From an uncultured Clostridia bacterium (GTDB taxonomy: Bacteria; Bacillota; Clostridia; Acetivibrionales; CALMWN01), in assembly GCA_937873555.1 (NCBI GenBank), contig CALMWN010000113.1:1-7636 (forward strand): 7,636 nucleotides of DNA, in the 5' to 3' direction. This document shows positions 1 to 6,287 of this stretch, one piece after another. The notes under the pieces are model-generated. The model ran no database searches. It saw nothing but the letters and a program-made list of their open reading frames with translations, and was not told the DNA's origin. The position numbers and the translations under genes were made by a program. How positions within the stretch are numbered: position 1 is the stretch's first letter; every line of letters begins with the position of its first letter.

Positions 1-174
1 AGACAGATAATGGATACACAGACGCAGGATATAATGCGTGCGACTGTAAGTACAGGCCTGGATCAGGGACTTGCTCCGAAGGACATCATTGAAAAGGGAA
101 AGCAGGAAATTTTAAAAGCTACCGATCAAGACAGGAAGATCATGCAGGATCTTATAAAAAATGCAAAAAAATAA
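1..174 (+). CDS. C-terminal end of probable sugar ABC transporter solute-binding protein (partial)
   Basis: This frame is open from the first base and ends at TAA 172-174, giving 57 residues that end in QDLIKNAKK. The start lies outside the window. The piece is hydrophilic, rich in Lys, Asp and Gln, and reads as amphipathic helix. It contains a stretch (LDQGLAPKDIIEKGKQEI) that resembles the last helices of family 1 extracellular sugar-binding proteins, where a 'G..P.e.i..g..ei' pattern is common. Its position just before two MalF/MalG-type permeases on the same strand is the usual place for the binding protein that captures the sugar outside the membrane and delivers it to the permeases. The identification rests on context and weak similarity, because no lipobox or binding-domain core is visible. 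A different upstream protein cannot be excluded. Confidence 0.65.
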   Translation, partial: RQIMDTQTQDIMRATVSTGLDQGLAPKDIIEKGKQEILKATDQDRKIMQDLIKNAKK

Positions 175-186
175 GTTCCCCCATTA

Positions 187-218
187 CCTCACAGGGTTCA
201 AACCTGAGCCCTGTGAGG
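187..218 (+). repeat. Perfect inverted repeat / intercistronic hairpin without a T-tract
   Basis: CCTCACAGGG (187-196) and CCCTGTGAGG (209-218) are exact reverse complements. Inside them, TCA (198-200) pairs with TGA (205-207), and T197 and G208 can form a wobble pair. The whole can therefore fold as a 14-bp stem with a four-base AACC loop. The bases that follow (CGATATAAAAG) contain no run of T, so this is not a classic intrinsic terminator. It lies 12 nt after the stop of the binding-protein gene and about 68 nt before the first permease. In sugar ABC operons such intercistronic hairpins are known to stabilise the upstream mRNA, giving more binding protein than permease. That role here is inferred. 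Confidence 0.75.
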
Positions 219-273
219 CGATATAAAAGAAATCCTTATGCTGTGAGTTCAAGTGGTAAATTAATAACTTCCT

Positions 274-288
274 GGGGGGTTAAAATTG
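274..288 (+). promoter_or_regulatory. Ribosome binding site deciding a TTG start
   Basis: A run of six G (274-279) precedes TTG 286-288 by six bases, which is good Shine-Dalgarno spacing. The next possible start in the frame, ATG 361, has no G-rich site at the right distance. The TTG start also keeps the basic cytoplasmic leader that MalF-type permeases have before the first membrane helix. Confidence 0.7.
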
Positions 289-1239
289 AATACTGTTCAA
301 ACTTCCAAAAAAATTGGGTACAACACCAAATTATCCTTTAAAGAGCGGCTTAAAAATCTGATGAAGGAAATAAACAGGAACAGAGTCGCATATATTTATA
401 TTTCGCCATTTTATATATTATTTCTTCTATTCGGTGCCTTTCCCATAATATATGCATTTTTTATAAGCTTTAACCAATGGGATGGCCTTGACAAGATGAG
501 ATTCATAGGTCTTGAAAATTACGGCAGGCTTCTTTCCGACCCTACTTTCTGGAAGTCGGTTTACAACACCCTGTACATTGGGATCATCGCACATGTTCCG
601 ATGCTTTTGGGAGCTCTGATCCTCGCCTTTGTTATAAATTCGGGTGTAATAAGATTCAAGGATGTATTCAGGACCATATATTTCCTTCCCGTTGTCACTT
701 CTTCAGTGGCGGTATCAATTGTTTTTCTTACAATATTCGGGGTAAGAGCGGGATTGGTGAATTATGTCCTAAAAATCATCGGGCTTACACCGATTGACTG
801 GTGGGGTGGATTCGGCTTCTGGGTTAAGCCGGCAATAATAATACTTTTCATCTGGAAATGGCTTGGCTGGAATATGGTAATCTACCTGGCCGGCCTGCAG
901 GGAATACCGAGGGAGCTTTATGAGTCGGCAGATATAGATGGTGCGAGCATGCCGAAAATATTCATGCATATCACACTGCCGCTTTTAAAACCTGTTATTC
1001 TTTTTACATTGATAAATTCAACCATAGGTGCACTGACCATTTTCGACGAACCATACATGATGGTCGGGACTATCGGAGGCACAAATCTTTCAGGACTTAC
1101 ATTGATGGTATACCTTTACCGGGAAGCTTTCGAGTATGTCCATTTCGGATATGCGTCTTCCATAGCTTACGTTATCAGTATTTTCATAGTGTTGATTTCA
1201 GTCATCAATATCCGATTTTTCGGTAAGAAAAACACATAG
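286..1239 (+). CDS. Sugar ABC transporter permease, MalF/UgpA type
   Basis: This is one of the two inner-membrane subunits that form the sugar channel of a CUT1-type importer. It has 317 residues, normal for the family, starting at TTG. About six membrane helices can be read, near residues 36-60, 96-118, 132-152, 183-204, 237-258 and 289-309. A basic N-terminal leader precedes helix 1. The family's cytoplasmic EAA loop, which docks on the ATPase, is present as ESADIDG (213-219), ending in LP at 231-232. The segment FNQWDG...FIGLENY after helix 1 is typical of LacF/MsmF-like permeases. The second permease follows after 11 nt, so the two are co-transcribed and should form a heterodimer. The neighbouring GH42 genes suggest beta-galactosides or similar oligosaccharides as substrate, which is inferred from context only. 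Confidence 0.93.
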   Translation: MNTVQTSKKIGYNTKLSFKERLKNLMKEINRNRVAYIYISPFYILFLLFGAFPIIYAFFISFNQWDGLDKMRFIGLENYGRLLSDPTFWKSVYNTLYIGIIAHVPMLLGALILAFVINSGVIRFKDVFRTIYFLPVVTSSVAVSIVFLTIFGVRAGLVNYVLKIIGLTPIDWWGGFGFWVKPAIIILFIWKWLGWNMVIYLAGLQGIPRELYESADIDGASMPKIFMHITLPLLKPVILFTLINSTIGALTIFDEPYMMVGTIGGTNLSGLTLMVYLYREAFEYVHFGYASSIAYVISIFIVLISVINIRFFGKKNT

Positions 1240-1250
1240 GGGGTATAGGA

Positions 1251-2087
1251 ATGAAACTCTCAGATCGTATTAACAAGATAATCCTTTATGCAATTATCAT
1301 AGTAGGGGGGTTATTGACCATTATCCCGTTTTTATGGATGTTTGTACTATCGACCCATACAACTGCTGAGATTTTCAGGTTTCCACCACCACTTCTGCCG
1401 GGTACGCATATCATAGACAACTTCCAGAACCTGTTAAAAGCAATGCCGTTTTTTACAAGCCTTTGGAACAGCATATTTGTATCAACCGTGCATACAGCGC
1501 TGGTACTTCTTTTCTGTTCAATGGCAGGGTATGCTTTTGCTATGTACAACTTTCCCGGACGGAACTTCCTTTTTTCTGCATGCCTTGCAACCATGATGAT
1601 ACCATGGATGGCCGGCATTGTTCCATGGTTCATGCTAATGAAGTGGTTTGGTTGGATTGACAGTTTTCTCGCCCTGATTGTGCCGAATGTGGCAAATGCT
1701 TTCGGGATATTCTGGATGAGGCAGTACATTAGCTCCAATGTTCCGTACGAATTGCTGGATGCTTCACGGATCGACGGATGTCCGGAATGGCAAATTTTCT
1801 TCAGGGTGGTTGCACCGGTCTTAAAGCCTGCAATTTCGGCTCTCGGAATCATGACCTTTGTCAGAAGCTGGAATAATTTCATGGTTCCGCTGATTATTCT
1901 GAAAAGCCCAAACAAGCTTACGCTTCCGGTAGCATTAAACAAGATATACGGGGACCCGACCAGAGGATATGATCTGGGTGTATTACTGATGGGAACTACG
2001 CTGGCGGTACTGCCTATGCTGATAGTATTCGTACTTTCCGCCAGGAAATTCATGGACGGAATGACCGCAGGAGCTGTCAAGGGTTAA
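1251..2087 (+). CDS. Sugar ABC transporter permease, MalG/UgpE type
   Basis: This is the second channel subunit of the importer: 278 residues, the usual length for MalG/UgpE-type (COG0395) permeases. Helix 1 is near residues 10-33 and ends in the family-typical IIPFLWMFVLS. The EAA loop is DASRIDG (170-176) and runs to AP at 188-189. The protein ends in KFMDGMTAGAVKG, a hallmark C-terminus of this permease group. The Shine-Dalgarno site AGGGGG (1238-1243) overlaps the stop codon of the first permease and lies seven bases before ATG 1251, so translation of the two permeases is probably coupled. The first GH42 gene follows 39 nt later with no terminator between. No ATP-binding subunit follows, so the pair must use an ATPase from another locus. 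Confidence 0.93.
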   Translation: MKLSDRINKIILYAIIIVGGLLTIIPFLWMFVLSTHTTAEIFRFPPPLLPGTHIIDNFQNLLKAMPFFTSLWNSIFVSTVHTALVLLFCSMAGYAFAMYNFPGRNFLFSACLATMMIPWMAGIVPWFMLMKWFGWIDSFLALIVPNVANAFGIFWMRQYISSNVPYELLDASRIDGCPEWQIFFRVVAPVLKPAISALGIMTFVRSWNNFMVPLIILKSPNKLTLPVALNKIYGDPTRGYDLGVLLMGTTLAVLPMLIVFVLSARKFMDGMTAGAVKG

Positions 2088-2110
2088 AAATCAAATGAAA
2101 TAACTATTAC

Positions 2111-2129
2111 AGAAGGAGTGAAACATATG
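2111..2129 (+). promoter_or_regulatory. Ribosome binding site fixing the start of the first GH42 gene
   Basis: AGAAGGAG (2111-2118) is a strong Shine-Dalgarno site eight bases before ATG 2127. An in-frame GTG at 2118 shares its first base with this site and so cannot be the start. The homologous downstream gene begins at exactly the same protein position, with MYFGVDYYPEHW, which also supports ATG 2127. Confidence 0.88.
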
Positions 2130-4139
2130 TACTTTGGTGTTGATTATTACCCTGAGCATTGGCCAAAAGAAAGATGGGCGATAGATGCCAGGCTTATGAA
2201 GGAAACAGGAATAAACGTAGTGCGGCTGGCTGAGTTTGCTTGGGCGAAAATGGAACCACAGCTCGGAGATTACCATTTTGAATGGCTGGATGAGGCTATT
2301 GAAATACTGGGTAAGGAAGGAATAAAAGTAGTTCTGGGGACTCCAACCCCAACTCCTCCGATATGGATCATAGAGCAAAATCCGGAAATACTTCCCGTCA
2401 ATCTTGACGGAACACGATTAGGCTTTGGAGGACGGCACCACTGCTGTCAGTCAAACGAAACTTATAGAAATCATATACGCCGCTTTGTCAGGGAAATGGC
2501 AGGGCACTACAGCAATAATCCTCATGTAATCGGCTGGCAGACGGATAATGAATTCGGGAACAGCCATCAAAGGTTGTGTGCATGTTCCTCCTGCCGCGCA
2601 AGCTTTCACAAGTGGCTGGAGAGTAAGTACAAAACCATTGACGAACTGAATAAAGCCTGGGGTACTGTATTCTGGAGTCAAACCTATTCCAGGTTCGATC
2701 AGATACCGGCACCTTTGCCTACTCCGAATTCCCACAACCCCAGTCTTCTGCTTGACTGGAAGAGGTTTTGTTCAGACCTGATCGTTGATTTTCAAAAGCT
2801 TCAAGTTGATATCCTGAGGGAAGTATGCCCCAACCATTTTATAACTCATAACTTTATGGGCTTATTTGACAAAACCGATTATTTCAATCTTGCCAAAGAC
2901 CTCGACTTTATATCGCATGACCAGTACCCCATGCATTTCCGGCCTGAAAGAGATCCGTTGAGCCCTCCCCAGAATCTTGCGATGGCCCTGGATTTAATGA
3001 GGGGTATGAAGCAGAAAGCCTTCTGGATAATGGAGCAGCAGGCCGGACATTCCGGTTGGGAGCTGGTAAGCCCAGCACCAAGACCGGGACAGCTCAGATT
3101 ATGGACATATCAGTCGGTTTCACACGGAGCGGATACCGTGGTGTATTTCAGATGGAGAACCTGCCTTTTCGGAACTGAGGAATACTGGCATGGAATATTG
3201 CCTCACAGCGGAATTCCCGGACGCAGGTATGCAGAAATCAAAAAGACCATTCAGGAACTGACACCGGTGATGAAGGAATGCAAGGGAATGCTTCCCGGCG
3301 CAGGCGCCGCAATATTATTCAGCTATGATCAGGAATGGGCGCTTCAAATCCAGCCTCATCATCCGCAGCTGAATTACATAAAGCACCTGCAGGGGTATTA
3401 CAAGGCGCTTTTTGATGCTCATATACCTGTAGATATAATTTCCGACAAGGAAGATTTCAGCAGATACAAATTACTGGTAGCCCCGCTTCAATTCCTTATG
3501 ACGCCTGAGCTTTCAACCAAATTCAAGGATTATGTTTCAAGGGGCGGGCATCTTGTACTTACAATGCGCACAGCCGTCAAGAACTGGAATAACACTGTGA
3601 TCCCCGAGGAGTTGCCGGGAGATCTGTCAGAACTGCTGGGAATAGGTATTCATGACTACGATTGCCTGCGCGAAATAGAGCAATCCGTCAAATGGATGCC
3701 TGGTGATGCAGCCATTACCTCTGAGTCTGCAAACAAGTGGTGTGATATTATTACACTTGATGGAGCCAAAGCACTGGCTGTTTATGAAAAAGACTACTAC
3801 AGCGGCACACCTGCCATAACCTGTAATTCATACAAGAATGGCCTGGCTTACTATGTTGGAACCGAACCGGGTACGTCAATTATGGAGAAGTTTATGCATG
3901 AAGCAGTTAAAACTGCCGGCTTAAGCCCTGTGATGAGAACTCCGAAAGGGGTTGAGGCAACAATTAGGCAAGACAGGGATACGGCATTCATATTTATCTT
4001 AAACCATAACGCTTATGCTGTCAGCTTCGAGATACCGAAAGAATGGCAGGCAGTGACAGGGAAGGAATTTCCAAAAGATGGATTCGTTAGTCTTCCTCCG
4101 TTTGAAACTGCCGTATTCAAATCCGGAAGGAATCTATAA
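2127..4139 (+). CDS. Beta-galactosidase, glycoside hydrolase family 42 (intact)
   Basis: This retaining glycosidase removes terminal beta-linked galactose, or in some family members alpha-L-arabinopyranose, from oligosaccharides. It has 670 residues from ATG 2127, a normal GH42 length, and no signal peptide, so it acts in the cytoplasm. The N-terminal TIM barrel (about 1-385) opens with GVDYYPEHW. The acid/base is E142 in TDNEFG and the nucleophile is E303 in IMEQQ. The four-cysteine zinc site of the family is present as C107 (next to C106), C151, C153 and C156 (CACSSC). The trimerisation domain begins near 392 (AGAAILFSYDQEWALQ), and a small beta domain closes the protein after about 600. 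It follows the permeases without a terminator and precedes a broken paralogue by 18 nt, so it should act on the sugar the transporter brings in. The exact substrate cannot be read from sequence. Confidence 0.95.
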   Translation: MYFGVDYYPEHWPKERWAIDARLMKETGINVVRLAEFAWAKMEPQLGDYHFEWLDEAIEILGKEGIKVVLGTPTPTPPIWIIEQNPEILPVNLDGTRLGFGGRHHCCQSNETYRNHIRRFVREMAGHYSNNPHVIGWQTDNEFGNSHQRLCACSSCRASFHKWLESKYKTIDELNKAWGTVFWSQTYSRFDQIPAPLPTPNSHNPSLLLDWKRFCSDLIVDFQKLQVDILREVCPNHFITHNFMGLFDKTDYFNLAKDLDFISHDQYPMHFRPERDPLSPPQNLAMALDLMRGMKQKAFWIMEQQAGHSGWELVSPAPRPGQLRLWTYQSVSHGADTVVYFRWRTCLFGTEEYWHGILPHSGIPGRRYAEIKKTIQELTPVMKECKGMLPGAGAAILFSYDQEWALQIQPHHPQLNYIKHLQGYYKALFDAHIPVDIISDKEDFSRYKLLVAPLQFLMTPELSTKFKDYVSRGGHLVLTMRTAVKNWNNTVIPEELPGDLSELLGIGIHDYDCLREIEQSVKWMPGDAAITSESANKWCDIITLDGAKALAVYEKDYYSGTPAITCNSYKNGLAYYVGTEPGTSIMEKFMHEAVKTAGLSPVMRTPKGVEATIRQDRDTAFIFILNHNAYAVSFEIPKEWQAVTGKEFPKDGFVSLPPFETAVFKSGRNL

Positions 4140-4157
4140 ACAGGGGAGGAATCTTAA

Positions 4158-5270
4158 ATGTATTTCGGAGTGGATTATTACCCCGAACACTGGGGTGAGA
4201 AAAGGTGGGAAACCGACCTTAAGATGATGAAACAACTGAATTTCAACATCATAAGGATTGCAGAATTTGCCTGGTGCAGGCTGGAACCTGAAGAGGGCCG
4301 GTATGATTTCCTGTGGCTTGACAAGGTGATAGAACTTTGTAAAAAGTATGAGATCAGTGTCATGCTGGGGGTTCCGGTGAGGAATGTTCCCGTATGGCTT
4401 ATGGAGAAAGATCCTTCGGTTGCGATAAAAGCACATGAAGGACATCTTGAATCCTTCGGTTCAAGGTATACAACCTGCCTTAACAATCCGACACTGAGGG
4501 AACATGCTTTAAAACTGTCGGAAATGATGGCTGCAAGGTATGCAGACTATGAAAATGTAGTATCCTGGCATCTGGATAATGAATACGGGGATGCTTCGAT
4601 ATGTTACTGTGATAATTGCAGGAAGCGATTTATCAACTGGCTTAAGGATAAATATAAAACCGTTGATCAGCTTAATGAAGCCTGGGGGATGGTGTTCTGG
4701 AGCCTGGAAATCAACACGTGGGATCAGCTGTGGGTTCCCCTTAAAATCAATCATTTTCCGCACAATCCCGGACTTCTCCAGGATTACAGACGGTTTACGT
4801 CCTGGACGACCGAACAGTTTGTTATGGAACAGGGAGATATTTTCAGAAGGCTTGCCCCGGGGAAAACCATTACTACGAACTTTCAAAGCATGACAAGATA
4901 CCATACCGATTACCACAAACTGGGCGAGGCCCTGGATGTGGTTTCAGTGAATTATTACCCTCCCGTGTCATATAATTCAATGGACCTCGACATAATGAGG
5001 GGGATTAAAAATAAAAATTTCTGGGTGGTTGAGCAAAAGTCCGGACCTCCGGGCAATGTTCATAACGGGTATCTTACTCCTGCCCCGGGGGAAACGCGTA
5101 TGTATACCTATCAGTCGATTGCTCACGGCGCCGAAGCTATACTGTATTTCAGATGGAGACCCAGTTATTTCGGCCAGGAGCAGTTGCACAAAGGCATACT
5201 GAATTATGATGCTTTCACAAACCGGATATTCGACGAAATAGGTAGGTTGAAAATGATGTTGCAATGCTGA
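4158..5270 (+). CDS. GH42 beta-galactosidase fragment: catalytic TIM-barrel half
   Basis: This fragment has 370 residues and holds the whole active site. It starts MYFGVDYYPEHW, identical to the upstream enzyme for 12 residues. The acid/base is E142 in LDNEYG and the nucleophile is E292 in VVEQK. The zinc cysteines are C107, C149, C151 and C154 (CYCDNC). The frame runs into TGA 5268-5270 just after the last barrel segment (YFRWR... then FDEIGRLK). GH42 enzymes are trimers held by the next domain, which here is in another frame, so stability and activity of this fragment alone are doubtful. Segments between the conserved motifs differ clearly from the upstream paralogue, for example KSGPPGNVHN in place of QAGHSGWELV after the nucleophile. 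If the gene is or was functional, its substrate preference probably differed. Confidence 0.85.
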   Translation: MYFGVDYYPEHWGEKRWETDLKMMKQLNFNIIRIAEFAWCRLEPEEGRYDFLWLDKVIELCKKYEISVMLGVPVRNVPVWLMEKDPSVAIKAHEGHLESFGSRYTTCLNNPTLREHALKLSEMMAARYADYENVVSWHLDNEYGDASICYCDNCRKRFINWLKDKYKTVDQLNEAWGMVFWSLEINTWDQLWVPLKINHFPHNPGLLQDYRRFTSWTTEQFVMEQGDIFRRLAPGKTITTNFQSMTRYHTDYHKLGEALDVVSVNYYPPVSYNSMDLDIMRGIKNKNFWVVEQKSGPPGNVHNGYLTPAPGETRMYTYQSIAHGAEAILYFRWRPSYFGQEQLHKGILNYDAFTNRIFDEIGRLKMMLQC

Positions 5271-6055
5271 TGTCCTATGATGCCAGATGGGCTTTGCAAT
5301 ACTTTTATCCGCATCCCGATCTCAAGTTCCGTGACTTTTTCGTGCAGTATTATAAGGAATTGGAAAGGCAGCATATTACTGTTGATATTGTCAATCCGGG
5401 CTCGGATCTCACAAAATACAAGGCAGTCATCGTTCCTTTGATCTATTTGATGGATCGGAAGATGGCAGAAAATATCGTGAAATATGTGGAACAGGGCGGC
5501 ACACTTGTATATACGGCAAGGTCAGGAGCGAAGGATGAAAACAGCAGCATGGTCCCGACAACCCTGACACCGGAAATAGCCGGAATGCTGGGAATAGAAA
5601 TTGAAGAATCGTTTGCATTGCCGCCTGAAGCTGAGAGTGCCGTTGAAATGGACAATGGTGCAAGGTATTCTATTTCGAAATGGGTGAATACTGCAAGGGT
5701 GCTTGCGGAATACTGCGATGGCTGGTACCGGCAAAAGACAGCAATTACGTGCAATGACTTCGGAAAAGGGAAGGCCTACTACATAGGAACTATACCCGAG
5801 GGCCGTTTTATAAGCGAAGTAATTACCGGGATAGTCAAAAATGCAGGTGTAACGCCACTTCTTGAAGCTCCCGCAGAAATTCAGGCATGCAGAAGGACTG
5901 ACGGAAAAAAGGATATTGTTTTTGTAATGAACGCTTCCGAACAAAGACGGTTACTAAACTTGGGCTGTGAATATTCTGATGTTCTGAACGGAAAAGAGGT
6001 TAAAGGAGAGCTGGAATTGGAACCATATGGTGTTTACATACTGAAAAAGCGGTAG
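5264..6055 (+). CDS. GH42 beta-galactosidase fragment: trimerisation and C-terminal domains
   Basis: This fragment has at most 263 residues, ends at TAG 6053-6055, and contains no catalytic glutamate. MLMSYDARWALQ at its start matches ILFSYDQEWALQ at the beginning of the trimerisation domain of the upstream enzyme. The later GGTLVYTARSG corresponds to GGHLVLTMRTA. The final part (DIVFVMNASEQRRL... VYILKK) corresponds to the small C-terminal beta domain. ATG 5264 overlaps the preceding stop as ATGCTGA, an arrangement that could allow reinitiation. However, no good Shine-Dalgarno site is at the right distance: the nearest, AGGTAGG (5240-5246), is 17 nt away. The frame is open only from 5246, after TAG 5243-5245. 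Independent expression is therefore uncertain, and the fragment is best seen as the back half of the broken gene. Confidence 0.75.
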   Translation: MLMSYDARWALQYFYPHPDLKFRDFFVQYYKELERQHITVDIVNPGSDLTKYKAVIVPLIYLMDRKMAENIVKYVEQGGTLVYTARSGAKDENSSMVPTTLTPEIAGMLGIEIEESFALPPEAESAVEMDNGARYSISKWVNTARVLAEYCDGWYRQKTAITCNDFGKGKAYYIGTIPEGRFISEVITGIVKNAGVTPLLEAPAEIQACRRTDGKKDIVFVMNASEQRRLLNLGCEYSDVLNGKEVKGELELEPYGVYILKKR

Positions 6056-6062
6056 TAAACCA

Positions 6063-6092
6063 TTGACTGCCATAATCGTGTCCTCATAAAAT
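6063..6092 (+). promoter_or_regulatory. Candidate sigma-A promoter upstream of the ATP synthase genes
   Basis: TTGACT (6063-6068) and TAAAAT (6087-6092) are separated by 18 bases. Each differs from the consensus hexamers TTGACA and TATAAT at one position, and the spacing is within the normal range. Transcription would start near 6098-6100, leaving a leader of about 190 nt before atpB. It begins only 8 bases after the GH42 stop codon and reads in the direction of the atp genes. No other pair of hexamers this good is visible in the 6056-6287 gap. Confidence 0.6.
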
Positions 6093-6107
6093 GTTTACAA
6101 TGTTTAC
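6090..6107 (+). repeat. Perfect 9-bp tandem repeat at the predicted transcription start
   Basis: AATGTTTAC occurs twice in immediate succession (6090-6098 and 6099-6107). The first copy overlaps the -10 hexamer and the second covers the expected +1 region. Placement like this suits an operator or a start-site element, but no known regulator motif is recognised and chance in AT-rich DNA is possible. Confidence 0.55.
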
Positions 6108-6174
6108 GATTTATGTGTAAGTAAAGGTTAGTTATAAATTGTATGGTTTTACAGACACATATCTATAAATTAAC

Positions 6175-6221
6175 AACTCCCTGACGGTATGAAAATATAC
6201 CTGCAGGGAGTTTTCTTTTTT
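6175..6221 (+). terminator. Rho-independent terminator between the sugar operon and atpB
   Basis: AACTCCCTG (6175-6183) is the exact reverse complement of CAGGGAGTT (6204-6212). Inside it, GGTAT (6186-6190) pairs with ATACC (6197-6201) across a two-by-two internal loop, closing a six-base loop, GAAAAT. The T-rich run TTTTCTTTTTT (6211-6221) follows directly, which makes this a convincing intrinsic terminator on the + strand. It lies 119 nt after the GH42 stop and 66 nt before atpB. It may end the sugar operon, or act as an attenuator of a transcript started at the promoter near 6063. Confidence 0.85.
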
Positions 6222-6287
6222 ATCGAATATATTAAAATATCAAAGAATAAAATGTTCTTATAGCGGTTGACCGGGAAGGTGTAGCAT

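Larger units (their letters stand above)
4158..6055 (+). pseudogene. Second GH42 beta-galactosidase gene, split by a frame-changing deletion
   Basis: Read together, the two fragments match the intact neighbouring GH42 protein from end to end, with a break near 5253. The barrel half ends IGRLKMMLQC and stop. The other frame carries DVAMLMSYDARWALQ, which corresponds to GAAILFSYDQEWALQ of the neighbour. About 17 residues of the neighbour (QELTPVMKECKGMLPGA, 376-392) have no counterpart here. Seventeen codons less the two leftover bases imply a net loss of about 49 bp, not a single-base slip. Outside the junction both halves are free of stops and keep family motifs, so the break is recent, an assembly or sequencing error, or tolerated because the halves assemble. 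The Shine-Dalgarno site GGGGAGG (4143-4149) lies eight bases before ATG 4158, so the front half is still translatable. Confidence 0.8.

Noticed and set aside
187..218. Intrinsic terminator after the binding-protein gene
   Set aside because: The stem is strong but no T-tract follows, and the downstream permeases have no visible promoter, so full termination here is unlikely.
361..363. ATG 361 as start of the first permease
   Set aside because: It lacks a nearby ribosome site, whereas TTG 286 has a six-G site at good spacing. The shorter form would lose most of the basic N-terminal leader.
1286..2080. 264-codon open frame on the - strand opposite the second permease
   Set aside because: It lies wholly antisense to a well-supported permease, has no ribosome site or recognisable domain, and reads as low-complexity shadow coding.
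2118..2120. GTG as start of the first GH42 gene
   Set aside because: It overlaps the Shine-Dalgarno site AGAAGGAG. ATG 2127 has proper spacing and matches the start of the paralogue.
4579..4893. 104-codon + strand frame inside the GH42 barrel
   Set aside because: Overlaps the true frame, which carries the catalytic motifs. No ribosome site or recognisable product.
4509..4916. 135-codon - strand frame opposite the second GH42 gene
   Set aside because: Antisense to conserved GH42 motifs including the acid/base and zinc cysteines, with no independent evidence of coding.
5522..5944. 140-codon - strand frame opposite the GH42 C-terminal fragment
   Set aside because: Cysteine- and phenylalanine-rich shadow translation with no family resemblance. 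The + strand keeps GH42 similarity throughout.
6091..6120. Nine-codon frame (MFTMFTIYV) in the atp leader
   Set aside because: Its start overlaps the -10 box and precedes the predicted transcription start, and there is no ribosome site.
6267..6272. TTGACC as a -35 box for atpB
   Set aside because: A matching -10 would fall inside the atpB coding start, so it cannot drive a full atpB message.
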